The notes under the pieces were generated by a model. The model ran no database searches. It saw only the letters and a list, made by a program, of their open reading frames with translations, and was not told the origin of the DNA. From Streptomyces smyrnaeus (GTDB lineage: Bacteria > Actinomycetota > Actinomycetes > Streptomycetales > Streptomycetaceae): a stretch of DNA of 64,000 nt. Positions 54,320 through 63,805 of the stretch are shown piece after piece. The stretch is from assembly GCF_017676345.1 (NCBI RefSeq), contig NZ_JAFFZM010000004.1, positions 62,001 through 126,000 of the forward strand, read 5' to 3'. Positions within the stretch are counted from its first letter, which is position 1. Each line of letters begins with the position of its first letter. The position numbers and the translations under genes are program-made.

Positions 54320-55471
54320 CTAGGAGCTCCGCCGTGTCAGATAGGTGGCCATGGCGGCGAACCGGCGACGCGTGCGTTCGGACATCGGCACCGTCGCCAG
54401 CATCCGAAGGGCCAGCGCCGTCTGGTGTTCCGCCTCCCGCCGGGTGGCCTCCTCGCCGCCGGCCTCGCCGATCAGCCCCAGGAGCTCGGGCACCACCTGC
54501 GGGGTGAGCGGGCTGTCCTTGCGGCCGAGGAGTTCCCGCAGTCGCGCAGCCGCGGGTGTGTCGGCGGAGAGCGCGAGGAGCACCGGAATGGTCTTCCGCG
54601 CCAGCAGCAGGTCGTTGCCCACGGGTTTGCCCGTACACCGCCGATCGCCCCACAGGCCGAGGATGTCGTCGGCGCACTGGAACGCCACGCCCAGATGGCG
54701 GCCGAACGCGGCGAACCGTGCCACCTGCCGCGGCCGGCCGCCCGCGAGCAGGGCGCCCAGCGCCGTCGCACAGGCCAGCAGCGCTCCCGTCTTGCCCTTG
54801 GCGGCGGCCCGGTACTCGGCCACGGAGACCGCCGACGGGCCGGCCCAGGGCCGCTGGACGAAGCTGAGGTCCCGCACCTGCCCGTACATGGTCGCGATGA
54901 GGGCGTGGTTGAGCAGCGCGGCTGCCGTGCCCGAGCGCTCGTCGAGCGGCCTCAGCAGGGCGTCCATGGCCAGTACGTGGAGGCCGTCCCCCGCCAGCAG
55001 CGCCGGGCCGACGCCGAACCGCTTCCACAGCGCGGGCCTGCCGCGGCGGGTGGCGTCCCCGTCGGTGATGTCGTCGTGCACCAGCGTGAAGTTGTGCACC
55101 AGTTCGACAGCGACGGCTCCGGGGATCGCGCGCTCGCTCGGCGCGCCCAGCGCCTCGGCGGCGAGATACACCAGGGCGGGCCGCACCGCCTTCCCACTGT
55201 CCGGCTCCGGCGTCGACGCGGTGTCCGGGGCCCCGTCTGCACGCTCCCCCGGAGCACCCGGGAGGTCGTCATCCGGCCGGTGAGGGACGTCGTCTTCCGC
55301 GCCGCTGGGCGACCGGTGCCATCCGAAGTGGTAGGCGCCGGCCGGAGCCAGCGGACCGGGCAGGCGGCTGACGGCCTTGAGAAGTGCCGGCTGCGTCCGT
55401 CGGCGGGCGTGCTCGCACAGCTGCTGGGCGACCTGGATGTCGGCGGGAGTCATTCCTGCCACGGAGGTCAT
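54320..55471 (-). CDS. Polyprenyl diphosphate synthase (probable GGPP synthase)
   Basis: 383 residues. First aspartate-rich motif D133-D-I-T-D137 in LVHDDITDGD, second D268-D-I-L-G-L-W-G-D276, with GKAVRPAL before them. A Phe (128) five residues before the first motif matches short-chain (C15-C20) synthases. Residues 50-93 form a polar insert rich in Asp/Pro/Gly not normally present. Starts in an ATGA overlap with the prenyltransferase gene. It likely supplies geranylgeranyl diphosphate for the cluster. Confidence 0.9.
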   Translation of the reverse strand: MTSVAGMTPADIQVAQQLCEHARRRTQPALLKAVSRLPGPLAPAGAYHFGWHRSPSGAEDDVPHRPDDDLPGAPGERADGAPDTASTPEPDSGKAVRPALVYLAAEALGAPSERAIPGAVAVELVHNFTLVHDDITDGDATRRGRPALWKRFGVGPALLAGDGLHVLAMDALLRPLDERSGTAAALLNHALIATMYGQVRDLSFVQRPWAGPSAVSVAEYRAAAKGKTGALLACATALGALLAGGRPRQVARFAAFGRHLGVAFQCADDILGLWGDRRCTGKPVGNDLLLARKTIPVLLALSADTPAAARLRELLGRKDSPLTPQVVPELLGLIGEAGGEEATRREAEHQTALALRMLATVPMSERTRRRFAAMATYLTRRSS

Positions 55472-56577
55472 GCCCGTTCCGCCTGCCCTTCGACCGGCGC
55501 CGGCTCCGCGGGCCGCGTCCGCGTCCCGTCCGCCGCCGTCGGACGCCGGGAGACCAGTGCGGTACGCGTCAGCCACCCCGCGAACACGACCGTGGTGCCC
55601 ACGGCGATGACGATCCACGGGGTCGGCGCCGGTGTGCCCCGAAGCGCGAGATCGACCAGCAGCGCGATCATGGTTCCGCACGTGGTCAGCGGCAACTGCA
55701 TGGACGCCCAGAAGGTGACGCCGTCGGCCTTGCGCGGCTCCGCCATCGCCCCGTTGAGCAGCCCCCGGAGCACATGGAGTCCGGCCGGAGCACAGGCCAG
55801 CTGAGCGACCGCCACCAGGAACGGCAGCTCTCCCGCCGCGGCCAGCGCCAGCACCCCGGCGTACAGCACGCCCTGGCCGCAGGCGTACAGGCGGGCCACT
55901 CTGACGGGGCCGAGAGCTGCGGCGAGAGTGTTCTTGCCGACGAGCCGGTCGCCCTCCATGTCGGCGAAGTTCATGATCAGGCAGCGGAGCACCTGCAGCA
56001 CACAGACGACGGCGGTGCACCACAGCAGCAGCGCCGAGAGCCCGCCCGGCTGCAGCAGCGCGGCCAGCAGCGGCCCCATGCCGTACAGCACGGTCGCACA
56101 CGTCACCTCCCCGAGCGCGCGGTAGTTCAGCCGGAGCGGCGGCGCCGTGTAGAACCACGCCAGGGCCATCAGCGCGACGGCGAGCAGCCGGGTGGGCAGT
56201 GTCGGCATCGCGGCAGTGAGCGCGATGCCGACGAAGAGGGCCACGAAGGCGGAGGCGAGGCTCACCGTGGGGCTGAGCAGTCCGTCCACCAGGGTGCGGC
56301 TGCCACCGGTCCACGAGGTGGGGGAGGGGTTGGCCCGGTCGGCCTCCAGGTCGAAGTACTCGTTGCAAAAGTGCGTCATCAGGTGCGTCGACCAGGCGAA
56401 GCCCAAGGTGAGCAGATACCAGGGGAGTGAGAAGGCCCCACCCGTGTGGACGGCGAGGGTGACACCGAACCCGGTGACCATCATGCTCTGGAACAGGAAC
56501 TTGACGCGCGCCAGCTTCAAAAAGGCGGTCAGCGTCCCGGACGCCGTGGCCCCGCTGGTCGGCCGAGGCGGACTCAC
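55468..56577 (-). CDS. UbiA-family aromatic prenyltransferase
   Basis: Membrane prenyltransferase of 369 residues with about nine helices. First Asp motif N72-EYF-D76-LEA-D80, then TGGSRTLVDG, YTAPPLRLNYRALGE and the second motif NFADMEGDRLVGKNTLA. These are MenA-like. It attaches a prenyl chain to an aromatic acid, with decarboxylation in the homogentisate and DHNA enzymes. A GTG in a GTGA overlap with the methyltransferase gene is the start. The HPPD gene in the cluster makes homogentisate the best guess for the acceptor. Confidence 0.88.
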   Translation of the reverse strand: MSPPRPTSGATASGTLTAFLKLARVKFLFQSMMVTGFGVTLAVHTGGAFSLPWYLLTLGFAWSTHLMTHFCNEYFDLEADRANPSPTSWTGGSRTLVDGLLSPTVSLASAFVALFVGIALTAAMPTLPTRLLAVALMALAWFYTAPPLRLNYRALGEVTCATVLYGMGPLLAALLQPGGLSALLLWCTAVVCVLQVLRCLIMNFADMEGDRLVGKNTLAAALGPVRVARLYACGQGVLYAGVLALAAAGELPFLVAVAQLACAPAGLHVLRGLLNGAMAEPRKADGVTFWASMQLPLTTCGTMIALLVDLALRGTPAPTPWIVIAVGTTVVFAGWLTRTALVSRRPTAADGTRTRPAEPAPVEGQAERA

Positions 56578-57671
56578 GCTGCCTCTTTGGTGGCGACGAT
56601 GATCCCGTGCGGGGTCCAGCCGGGCACGGGATGACGCTCGACGGCGGTGAATCCGGCGTCCCGCAGACACCGCTCGTGCACCCGCCAGGGGTAGATCATG
56701 CCGCCTTCGGCAGGCAGCGCGGCGAAGTAGACGCTGTCCAGCGCGGCGACGAGTGGACCGTCCCCCTCGTCGTTCGACATGGAGTTGAAGATCACCACAC
56801 GGCCGCCCGGTTCGAGGGCGCTGTATGCCTTGCGCAGCAGCGCCGTGTTCTGCTCCGGTGTCCAGATGACGAGCTGATGGGCGAACAGCACACAGTCCAT
56901 ACCGGTGGGGAAGGGATCGGCGAACATGTCGCCGGGCTGCACGCCGACCCGGTCCGAGAGCCCGGCCCGGGCGATGCGGGCAGCTGTCATCTCGGCCGAT
57001 GACGGGATCTCCAGCACGGTGATCTGCAGGGCGGGATTGTGCCGGGCCAGCGCGAGGGCGTTGACCGCGTCACCGCCGCCGCAGTCCAGCAGCCGATGGG
57101 CGTTCCCCAGGTCCAGCGTGTGCACAAGGTGGCTGTTGGCCAACTCGGACCAGGACTTCATATAGCGGTAGAAGACCGACTCCAGCCGCGGATTGCCGCT
57201 CAGTCGCTGGTAGAGGTCGGGCTCGTCCCCGGGGATGCGGCGCAGTCCCACATTGCTGTTCCGCTGCAGCGATTCGGTGAAGTCGGCCTGCCCCTCGTAG
57301 ACGACGTGCTGCTCGAAGGCGACCGTGTCCTTGATGTTCTGCCAGGTGCCGCCGGCCCGCAGCGATGCCACCAGGTCGGCGACACGGTAGTGGCCGCCCT
57401 CCTTGACCGTCAGCCCGAGCGCGGTGCACCCCAGCAGCAGCACCGCGCAGGCCCGCTCCTCCAGTTCGAGCCGGGTGCGGATCTCCTCTTCCGGCAGGGG
57501 CCCCCGTTCCGCCAACAGGTCGAGCACTCCCAGCTCGCAGGCGGCGTTCAGATACTGGAAGGCGGCGTGGCCGAACAGGATGAACGACAGGCGGTCCATG
57601 GTCAGCGGGGGCACCGACGGGGCGGCGACCTGGCCCACATCGCTCGGCCGCGTGGTCATCGAGGAGGTCAC
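56574..57671 (-). CDS. SAM-dependent methyltransferase (O-methyltransferase fold with dimerisation domain)
   Basis: 365 residues. An N-terminal winged-helix dimerisation domain (about 25-110: LSFILFGHAAFQYLNAACELGVLDLL) precedes a Rossmann methyltransferase with LLDCGGGDAVNALAL as the SAM site. The family (AdoMet_MTase_2, crtF/hydroxyneurosporene-like) usually methylates phenol or alcohol oxygens, but C-methylating members exist. The GTG at 57671 has AAGGA upstream; GTGA overlap with the prenyltransferase gene. First gene of the leftward operon; it could give the second ring methyl or an O-methyl on the product. Confidence 0.85.
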   Translation of the reverse strand: MTSSMTTRPSDVGQVAAPSVPPLTMDRLSFILFGHAAFQYLNAACELGVLDLLAERGPLPEEEIRTRLELEERACAVLLLGCTALGLTVKEGGHYRVADLVASLRAGGTWQNIKDTVAFEQHVVYEGQADFTESLQRNSNVGLRRIPGDEPDLYQRLSGNPRLESVFYRYMKSWSELANSHLVHTLDLGNAHRLLDCGGGDAVNALALARHNPALQITVLEIPSSAEMTAARIARAGLSDRVGVQPGDMFADPFPTGMDCVLFAHQLVIWTPEQNTALLRKAYSALEPGGRVVIFNSMSNDEGDGPLVAALDSVYFAALPAEGGMIYPWRVHERCLRDAGFTAVERHPVPGWTPHGIIVATKEAA

Positions 57672-57969
57672 GTGGAATCCTTCTTCTCAGGGCTCAATGC
57701 TCAGGATCATGGAGGCGAACACACAGCGGGGGCCGCATTCCGCGGCCCGGCGAATAGGTGCCGCACGTAGCCGGAGATAAGCGTCCGATGGGCCTGCGGC
57801 GTCAAATATTCACTTGGCTGAGTGACCGGACGGGGCTGACACACGCGTGGTGACCTGTGTGCTGCCCGGTGGCACGTAACGTCTCTCGCAGTGTGGCTTG
57901 GTTCCGCGCGGCAGCTCCACGCCGTCCGGCACCGCCGTGCCACGTGACGCAGTGCAAAGGACCTCGGTT
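57672..57969. promoter_or_regulatory. Divergent promoter region of the tocopherol-like cluster
   Basis: 298 bp between the leftward methyltransferase-prenyltransferase-synthase-cyclase operon and the rightward HPPD operon. A/T-rich stretch AAATATTCACTT near 57806, and a small inverted repeat TCACT-N6-AGTGA beside it. No regulator gene lies inside the cluster, so control is by an external factor or is constitutive. Confidence 0.45.
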
Positions 57970-59130
57970 ATGGAACTCCAGGAAACCGTTCCCGCAGGAG
58001 AGGTTTCGCAGCCTCGGAAGGAAACTGCCGGGAATCGTCCGTGCGATCTACTGGGTATCGACCACATTCGGCTCTGCGTCGGTAACGCACGGCAGGCGGC
58101 GCACTTCTACGTCAACGCCTTCGGCATGGAGGTGACCGCCTACCGGGGGAACGAGACCTCCCGCACCGGGCTCTCGGAGTATCTGCTCACCTCGGGGCGG
58201 GTGCGTTTCCTCATCACCGGCGGCGCCTCCCCTGACAGCGGTGCCGCGCGGTGGGCCGCCACCCACGGGGACGGGGTCAGCGACGTCGCCCTCCAGGTGA
58301 GCAACCTGGACGAGGGTCTGGCATACGCGGCCGAGGCCGGCGCCACCGTGCTCCAGGAGCCCACGGTGCACACCGACGAGTCCGGCCGGGTCCGGACGGC
58401 CGCGATCGCCACGTACGGCGAACTGCGGCACACCCTGGTGGAGCGCGACTCCTACGACGGCCTCTTTCTGCCGGGTTTCGGTCCGCCACCCGTCGTCCCC
58501 AAGCCCTCGTGCCCGCCGCTTTTCCACCAGGTGGACCACACGGTCGGCTGTGTGGAACACGGCCTCATGGACAAGTGGGTGGATTTCTACCGGCGCGTGC
58601 TGGGCTTCACCACGATGGCCGAATTCGTCGGCGAGGACATCGCCACCGAATACTCGGCGCTGATGAGCAAGGTCGTCGCCGACGGCACGGGCAAGGTCAA
58701 ACTGCCGCTGAACGAGCCCGCCCCCGGAAAGAAGCGCTCGCAGATCGACGAATACCTCCAGTACCACCGCGGCCCCGGAGTCCAGCACATCGCACTGGAG
58801 ACACACGACATCCTGGCCGCGACGGATGTCCTGCGGGCAGCGGGAGTGGATTTCCTGACGACTCCGGACGCCTACTACGACGACCCCGAACTGCGGGCCC
58901 GTATCGGGGACGTCCGGGTGGATGTCGGCGAGCTGCGGGAGCGCGGCGTACTGGTGGACCGCGACCAGGACGGATACCTGTTGCAGATCTTCACCCGCCC
59001 CCTCGTCGACCGGCCGACGTTCTTCATCGAACTGATCGAGCGGCACGGTAGCCAGGGCTTCGGCAAGGGCAACTTCAAGGCCCTCTTCGAAGCGGTGGAG
59101 CGGGAGCAGGACCGACGAGGAAACCTCTGA
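57970..59130 (+). CDS. hppD: 4-hydroxyphenylpyruvate dioxygenase
   Basis: Non-heme iron dioxygenase of 386 residues that converts 4-hydroxyphenylpyruvate to homogentisate. Iron ligands His190 (VDHTVG), His273 (QHIALET) and Glu354 (FIELIERHG) are in place, with the C-terminal [11 protein letters not shown] helix. A 28-residue N-terminal extension precedes the first VOC domain ([11 protein letters not shown]). The ATG at 57970 has AAAGGA upstream. First gene of the rightward operon. Beyond tyrosine breakdown, a dedicated copy beside a prenyltransferase suggests supply of homogentisate as a ring precursor. Confidence 0.95.
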   Translation: MELQETVPAGEVSQPRKETAGNRPCDLLGIDHIRLCVGNARQAAHFYVNAFGMEVTAYRGNETSRTGLSEYLLTSGRVRFLITGGASPDSGAARWAATHGDGVSDVALQVSNLDEGLAYAAEAGATVLQEPTVHTDESGRVRTAAIATYGELRHTLVERDSYDGLFLPGFGPPPVVPKPSCPPLFHQVDHTVGCVEHGLMDKWVDFYRRVLGFTTMAEFVGEDIATEYSALMSKVVADGTGKVKLPLNEPAPGKKRSQIDEYLQYHRGPGVQHIALETHDILAATDVLRAAGVDFLTTPDAYYDDPELRARIGDVRVDVGELRERGVLVDRDQDGYLLQIFTRPLVDRPTFFIELIERHGSQGFGKGNFKALFEAVEREQDRRGNL

Positions 59131-59231
59131 CCGCGAGCCGCTGCCATGCCACCGCCACGCCGCTGACCGAACCGTCGACGAACCGCGGGTCCAGCCGCGG
59201 GCCGAACCGCTGTCGGACCAAGGAGCTGCCC

Positions 59232-59981
59232 ATGAGCCGTGCGACCCTCGCGAAGCACCCGGACGAGGTCACCCGCATGTTCGACGAAGCGGCCGACCAC
59301 TACGACCGCACCAACACCCTGCTCTCCGGTGGGCAGGACAGACGCTGGCGGGCCCGCGCCCGCGCGGCGCTCGCACTCCAGCCGGGCGAGACCTGTCTGG
59401 ACGTCGCCTGCGGCACCGGTGTCTCGACCGAGGAACTCGCCCGGTCCGGCGCCACCGTCATCGGCGTCGACCGGTCGCCCGGCATGGTGGCCCGCGGCGC
59501 CGCCCGCTCCCTCGACCTGCGGGTCGGCGACGCCTTGCAGCTCCCCTTCGAGGCGGCCGCATTCGACGCGGTGACCATCATGTTCGGCCTGCGCAACGTC
59601 GTCGACCCCGGCGCGGCCCTGCGGGAGATGGCGCGGGTGACCCGCCCCGGCGGACGGCTGGTCGTCTGCGAATTCAGCCACCCCACCTGGGAGCCCTTCC
59701 GCACCGTGTATCTGCGCTATCTGATGGGGGGCCTGCCCCGTATCGCCAACCGCGTCTCCAGCAACCCGGATGCCTACACCTACCTTTCCGACACCATCCG
59801 CGCCTGGCACGACCAGCCCTCACTCGCGGCACTGCTCCAGGAAGCGGGCTGGCAGCGGGTCGGCTGGCGCAACCTGACCGGCGGCATCGTCGCGCTGCAC
59901 CGCGCCACGGCCCCGGCCCACGGCCCTGGGCCGCACAGTGCCGACCGGCACGAGGGCCCGCGCATGGAGCCCGCCGTATGA
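59232..59981 (+). CDS. UbiE/MenG-type quinone C-methyltransferase
   Basis: 249 residues. SAM site [14 protein letters not shown], with [13 protein letters not shown] at the start and [24 protein letters not shown], the classic UbiE pattern. UbiE family members methylate the ring carbon of prenylated quinols, and cyanobacterial/plant tocopherol and plastoquinone methyltransferases are related in function. AAGGAG six bases before ATG; ATGA overlap with the reductase gene. The 30-residue C-terminal tail is polar. Confidence 0.9.
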   Translation: MSRATLAKHPDEVTRMFDEAADHYDRTNTLLSGGQDRRWRARARAALALQPGETCLDVACGTGVSTEELARSGATVIGVDRSPGMVARGAARSLDLRVGDALQLPFEAAAFDAVTIMFGLRNVVDPGAALREMARVTRPGGRLVVCEFSHPTWEPFRTVYLRYLMGGLPRIANRVSSNPDAYTYLSDTIRAWHDQPSLAALLQEAGWQRVGWRNLTGGIVALHRATAPAHGPGPHSADRHEGPRMEPAV

Positions 59982-61267
59982 CGGGGCCGCGCCCCACCGC
60001 CCAGGTGCTCGTCGTCGGTGCGGGACCGGCCGGGTCCACGGCCGCCTACCACCTGGCCCGCCAGGGGATCGAGGTGGCGCTGCTGGAGAAGTCCGGCTTT
60101 CCCCGGGAGAAGGTCTGCGGGGACGGTCTGACGCCGCGGGCGGTACGGCACCTCGTACGGATGGGCGTCGACACCTCCGCTCCCGGGTGGAGCCGCAACC
60201 GCGGGCTGCGCTTCGTCTCGCGCGGAGTCACCCTGGAGGTGGACTGGCCGGAGGGGCACAGCTTCCCGGGCTACGGCCTCACCCGCACCCGCCACGACTT
60301 CGACCAGCTGCTCGCCGAACGGGCGGCTGCCGCCGGTGCCGTACTGCACACCGGGACGAAGGTGACGGCACCGCTGCGGGACGCGGCGGGCCGGATCACC
60401 GGGGTCAGCGCGGCCTGCGGCCCCGACGGGGCGGCACGGGACTTCTCGGCCCCCGTGGTGATCGCCGCCGACGGCGTCGCGTCGCGGCTCGGGCTGGCCA
60501 TGGGCGTCACCCGGCTGGGGAAGCGCCCCGTGGGCACGGCGGTGCGCCGCTACTACCGCAGCCCCGCCAAACACCAGGACCCGTATCTGGAGTCCTGGCT
60601 CGATCTGCGCCGAGCCGACGGCCAGATCCTGCCCGGCTACAGCTGGATCTTCCCCCTGGGCGACGGCAGGGTCAACGTGGGCCTCGGAGTCCTCAACGAC
60701 TCCCGCACCGGCACCACCGACGTCCGTGCGATGCTCGCCCCCTGGCTGGAGCGGACGCCGGGGGAGTGGGGGCTGCACGGTGAGGAGCAGGCGGACGGGC
60801 CGCTGCGTGGCGCAGCGTTGCCCATGGGGTTCAACCGGCTCCCTCACTACCACCAGGGACTGCTGCTGATCGGCGACGCGGGCGGCATGGTCAACCCGTG
60901 CAACGGCGAGGGGATCGCCTACGCCATGGAAGCCGGCGAACTCGTCGCCGATCTGGTACCCCAAGCCCTGAGCCGTCCCGCGGGTCCCTCCCGGGAGCGG
61001 GTGCTGGAGCGGTACCCCCGGGAGATCGCCACCCGGCTGGGCCGCTACTACCGGTTCGGCCGCGTCTTCTCCTCGCTGATGGCGCGCCCACTGTTCACCT
61101 CGCTGGTCACCCGGAACGCGGTCAGATCGCCGGTGGTGATGGGCGCCATGGTGCGGCTCTTGTCGAACCTGTCGGACCGTCCCGGGGCGGATGCGGTGGA
61201 CCACCTGGTCAATACGCTGGTACGGGTCTTCCCCCGGGACAAGGAGCTGACCGGGCGTCCTTCGTGA
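59978..61267 (+). CDS. Geranylgeranyl reductase family flavoprotein
   Basis: 429 residues. FAD site [21 protein letters not shown], then [20 protein letters not shown], characteristic of ChlP/GGR-type reductases, and [22 protein letters not shown] near residue 295. Such enzymes reduce double bonds of geranylgeranyl chains or polyprenyl quinones (as in MenJ). Together with the prenyl synthase and prenyltransferase it could turn a tocotrienol-type chain into a phytyl-like, tocopherol-type one. ATGA overlap with the methyltransferase gene. Confidence 0.9.
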   Translation: MTGPRPTAQVLVVGAGPAGSTAAYHLARQGIEVALLEKSGFPREKVCGDGLTPRAVRHLVRMGVDTSAPGWSRNRGLRFVSRGVTLEVDWPEGHSFPGYGLTRTRHDFDQLLAERAAAAGAVLHTGTKVTAPLRDAAGRITGVSAACGPDGAARDFSAPVVIAADGVASRLGLAMGVTRLGKRPVGTAVRRYYRSPAKHQDPYLESWLDLRRADGQILPGYSWIFPLGDGRVNVGLGVLNDSRTGTTDVRAMLAPWLERTPGEWGLHGEEQADGPLRGAALPMGFNRLPHYHQGLLLIGDAGGMVNPCNGEGIAYAMEAGELVADLVPQALSRPAGPSRERVLERYPREIATRLGRYYRFGRVFSSLMARPLFTSLVTRNAVRSPVVMGAMVRLLSNLSDRPGADAVDHLVNTLVRVFPRDKELTGRPS

Positions 61268-61296
61268 CCGCCCGGCGTCCGAGTCCGCGTCCGCAC

Positions 61297-61317
61297 CCGG
61301 GCCGGCCACCGGCCCGG
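61297..61317 (+). terminator. Terminator of the rightward tocopherol-like operon
   Basis: Perfect 9-bp stem, CCGGGCCGG (61297-61305) with CCGGCCCGG (61309-61317), loop CCA, 30 bp after the reductase stop. Confidence 0.75.
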
Positions 61318-61443
61318 CTGATCCAGCGGGGTGCACTTGGCCAGGCGCCCGCCGTTCTGCTCCGCATACGCATGCCGCAGACATATGCTGCCGGAGCAGG
61401 GCAGATGGTGGGCGACCACCCAGCAGTCGGACCGGGAGCAGCG

Positions 61444-62124
61444 ATGCGCCAGACCAACCTCACCGAAGAGTCGGCCGCATACGCCGGCGCCCGTGAGGAG
61501 CTGCGGCAAGCCGAGATCGCGCTGATGCGCCATCGCGAACGCGTGGCCGAGCTGCGCCGCCGATTGCCGCTGGGACCCGTCGTCGATGACTACGTGTTCG
61601 AGGAAGGTCCTGCCGATCTGCACGCGGGCGACGCCCCGGTGCGGAGCGTGCGCCTGAGCGAACTGTTCACCGGGCCCGGCCGCGACCTGATCGTCTACCA
61701 CTTCATGTACGGCAAGACGCAGACCGAGCCGTGTCCCATGTGCACGATGTGGCTCGACGGTTTCAACGCGGTGGCGCACCACGTCGCACAGAACGCCGAC
61801 CTCGCAATCGTCGCGGCGGCCGACCTGCCCGCACTCCGTACCCACGCCCGGAACCGGAAGTGGACCGCACTGCGGCTGCTCGGCGCCGGGTCCAGCACCT
61901 TCAAGTACGACCTGGGCAGCGAGGACGCCGAAGGCAACCAGGATTCGACGGTGTCGGTGTTCACCCGCGACGACAACGGATCGGTACGCCACTTCTACTC
62001 GGCGCACCCCCGGATGTCCGACGACATCGACCAGCGAGGCATCGACCTGCTCAGCCCCGTATGGCACCTTCTCGACCTCACCCGCCCGGGCCGGGGCGAC
62101 TGGTACGCCGCACTCGACTACTAG
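61444..62124 (+). CDS. DUF899 (thioredoxin-like fold) protein
   Basis: 226 residues of the DUF899 family, with helical start ESAAYAGAREELRQAEIALMRHRERVAELRRRLP and the conserved LIVYHFMYG, EPCPMCTMWLDGFN. The CPMC pair recalls a thioredoxin active site, but function is not known. GGGAG five bases before the ATG. Not clearly part of the preceding cluster, since a terminator separates them. Confidence 0.85.
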   Translation: MRQTNLTEESAAYAGAREELRQAEIALMRHRERVAELRRRLPLGPVVDDYVFEEGPADLHAGDAPVRSVRLSELFTGPGRDLIVYHFMYGKTQTEPCPMCTMWLDGFNAVAHHVAQNADLAIVAAADLPALRTHARNRKWTALRLLGAGSSTFKYDLGSEDAEGNQDSTVSVFTRDDNGSVRHFYSAHPRMSDDIDQRGIDLLSPVWHLLDLTRPGRGDWYAALDY

Positions 62125-62207
62125 AGCAGGCGGCACCAGGCGGCGAGTCGGCAACTGGCGGGCCCGCGCCGGGAAATGAGCGACAGCGCCCCTGCTATGG
62201 TGCGCCG

Positions 62208-62642
62208 ATGTCATCGATCAGGCAGTTTCAAGTCACCTTCGACTGCAAAGAACCTGAGCGCGTCGCTCGTTTCTGGTGCGAGGTGTTGGGGTATGTCGTA
62301 CCTCCGCCGCCGGAGGGGGTCGCCACTTGGGAAGAGTTCGACCGCTCCCAGCCTCCGGAGGAGCAGGGTTCGTGGTTCGGCTGCAGTGATCCCTCGGGTG
62401 TGGGCCCGCGGTTGTACTTCCAGCGCGTACCCGAGGAGAAGGTGGCCAAGAATCGGCTGCATCTCGACGTACGGGTCGGCACCGGACTCGTGGGTCAGGA
62501 GCGCCTGGCCGCGCTTGAGGCCGAATGCGCACGACTGGTCGCACTCGGCGCGGTACGTGTGCGACTGCTGCCCGCCGATGAGGAGAACGAGTCGTGCATC
62601 GTGATGCAGGACATCGAGGGCAACGAGTTCTGTCTCGACTGA
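62208..62642 (+). CDS. VOC-family (glyoxalase-like) protein
   Basis: 144 residues with a single VOC half-domain pair: FQVTFDCKEPERVARFWCEVLGY, then LYFQRVPEEK and NRLHLDVRVG, ending DIEGNEFCLD. The family covers small metal enzymes and resistance proteins; no substrate can be inferred. ATG 62208 with a weak upstream site. Confidence 0.85.
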   Translation: MSSIRQFQVTFDCKEPERVARFWCEVLGYVVPPPPEGVATWEEFDRSQPPEEQGSWFGCSDPSGVGPRLYFQRVPEEKVAKNRLHLDVRVGTGLVGQERLAALEAECARLVALGAVRVRLLPADEENESCIVMQDIEGNEFCLD

Positions 62643-62643
62643 G

Positions 62644-62674
62644 CGGCCCCGCGATGCCGAGCATCGCGGGGCCG
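62644..62674. terminator. Bidirectional terminator
   Basis: Perfect 14-bp stem (62644-62657 with 62661-62674) around a three-base loop CGA, located between the VOC gene stop and the convergent dehydrogenase stop. Confidence 0.85.
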
Positions 62675-62681
62675 GCTCCCG

Positions 62682-63638
62682 CTACTCGAACGGATTCCGC
62701 AGCGGCGCTCCCGCCGCGAAGCGGTGGACCTGGTCGACGACGAGGCGTTCGGCGCGGGGGCGGAAGGAGGCGGAGCCACCCGCCACATGCGGGGTGATCA
62801 GCACGCCCGGGGCCGTGCGCAGCGGGTGGTCGGCCGGCAGGGGTTCGGGGTCGGTGACGTCGAGGGCGGCCCGCAGCCGTCCGTTCCGTACCTCCGCGAG
62901 CAGCGCTTCGGTGTCGAGGGTGCGGCCCCGGCCGACGTTGACGACGAGCGCTCCGTCCGGCAGGGCGGCCAGCTCCTCCTTGCCGAGGAGTCCCACCGTG
63001 GCGGGCGTCTCCGGTAGGACGAGCACTGCGATGTCGACGTCCGGCAGCAGCCGGACCAGGTCCTCCGCAGGGTGCACACCCTCGGCGGGACGGGCGCGGC
63101 GGGCGACCCGTACGACCTCCGCCTCGCACGCCAGCAGCCGGTTTTCGACAGCGGCGCCGATGGAGCCGTAGCCGATCACCGCCACCTTGCAGTCGGCGAG
63201 CGAGCGGGTGAAGTGCGGCTCCCAGCGCCCCGCGTGCTGGTCGACGACCCACTGCGGCAGGTCGCGCTGAGCGGCGAGAACGAGGCCGAGCGCGTGCTCG
63301 GCGGTGCTGGAGTCGTGCAGACCGCGGCCGTTGTGCAGCGCGACGCCCTCCGGCAGCAGCGGCTGCAGCTTCTCCACACCGGCACTCAGTGACTGTACGG
63401 CCCGTAGCCGCGTCAGACGCGGAAGCAGCCGCTCCGCGCCCGGTACGGCATACGGCATCACCCAGAGGCCGACGCGCCCGAGCACCTCGGGCGGCAACTC
63501 GTCCTCGGGGGACAGTCCGTCCCAGACGTGGACGCGGACGTTCGGGGGCCAGGGCCCGTGCCTCTCGTCGAGGCCGCTCCACGGCAGAAGGACATCGACG
63601 GTGTCGGGGGCGGTGCTCTCGCGGTTGTCGGACATCAT
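62682..63638 (-). CDS. D-isomer 2-hydroxyacid dehydrogenase
   Basis: 318 residues. NAD site VIGYGSIGAAVENRL, then LPDGALVVNVGRGRTL and catalytic His in TPHVAGG, as in phosphoglycerate/glyoxylate reductase relatives. The ATG doublet at 63638 follows GAGAGG. Converges with the VOC gene and diverges from an MFS transporter, which may move its substrate or product. Confidence 0.9.
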   Translation of the reverse strand: MMSDNRESTAPDTVDVLLPWSGLDERHGPWPPNVRVHVWDGLSPEDELPPEVLGRVGLWVMPYAVPGAERLLPRLTRLRAVQSLSAGVEKLQPLLPEGVALHNGRGLHDSSTAEHALGLVLAAQRDLPQWVVDQHAGRWEPHFTRSLADCKVAVIGYGSIGAAVENRLLACEAEVVRVARRARPAEGVHPAEDLVRLLPDVDIAVLVLPETPATVGLLGKEELAALPDGALVVNVGRGRTLDTEALLAEVRNGRLRAALDVTDPEPLPADHPLRTAPGVLITPHVAGGSASFRPRAERLVVDQVHRFAAGAPLRNPFE

Positions 63639-63805
63639 CGCTGCGGCCTCTCGTCGGTCGGGTCGTGGGTCGTGGGTCGCGGGCGGTGGGCTCGGACCAT
63701 GGGCTCGGCCACCTTCGGAACCATTGACCTGTACGCCACACGCTCGTAACGTCCTTCCCGCCCAGTGAAACACTTTCCATCCCACGGAAAAAAGGGGGTC
63801 CGGGA

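Noticed and set aside
53367..61267. Ordinary menaquinone biosynthesis as the explanation for UbiA, UbiE and GGR
   Set aside because: No menaquinone pathway (men/mqn) ring gene is present, while HPPD and a tocopherol-cyclase-like protein are; these have no role in menaquinone synthesis. The MenA-like motifs of the prenyltransferase keep the alternative open in part.
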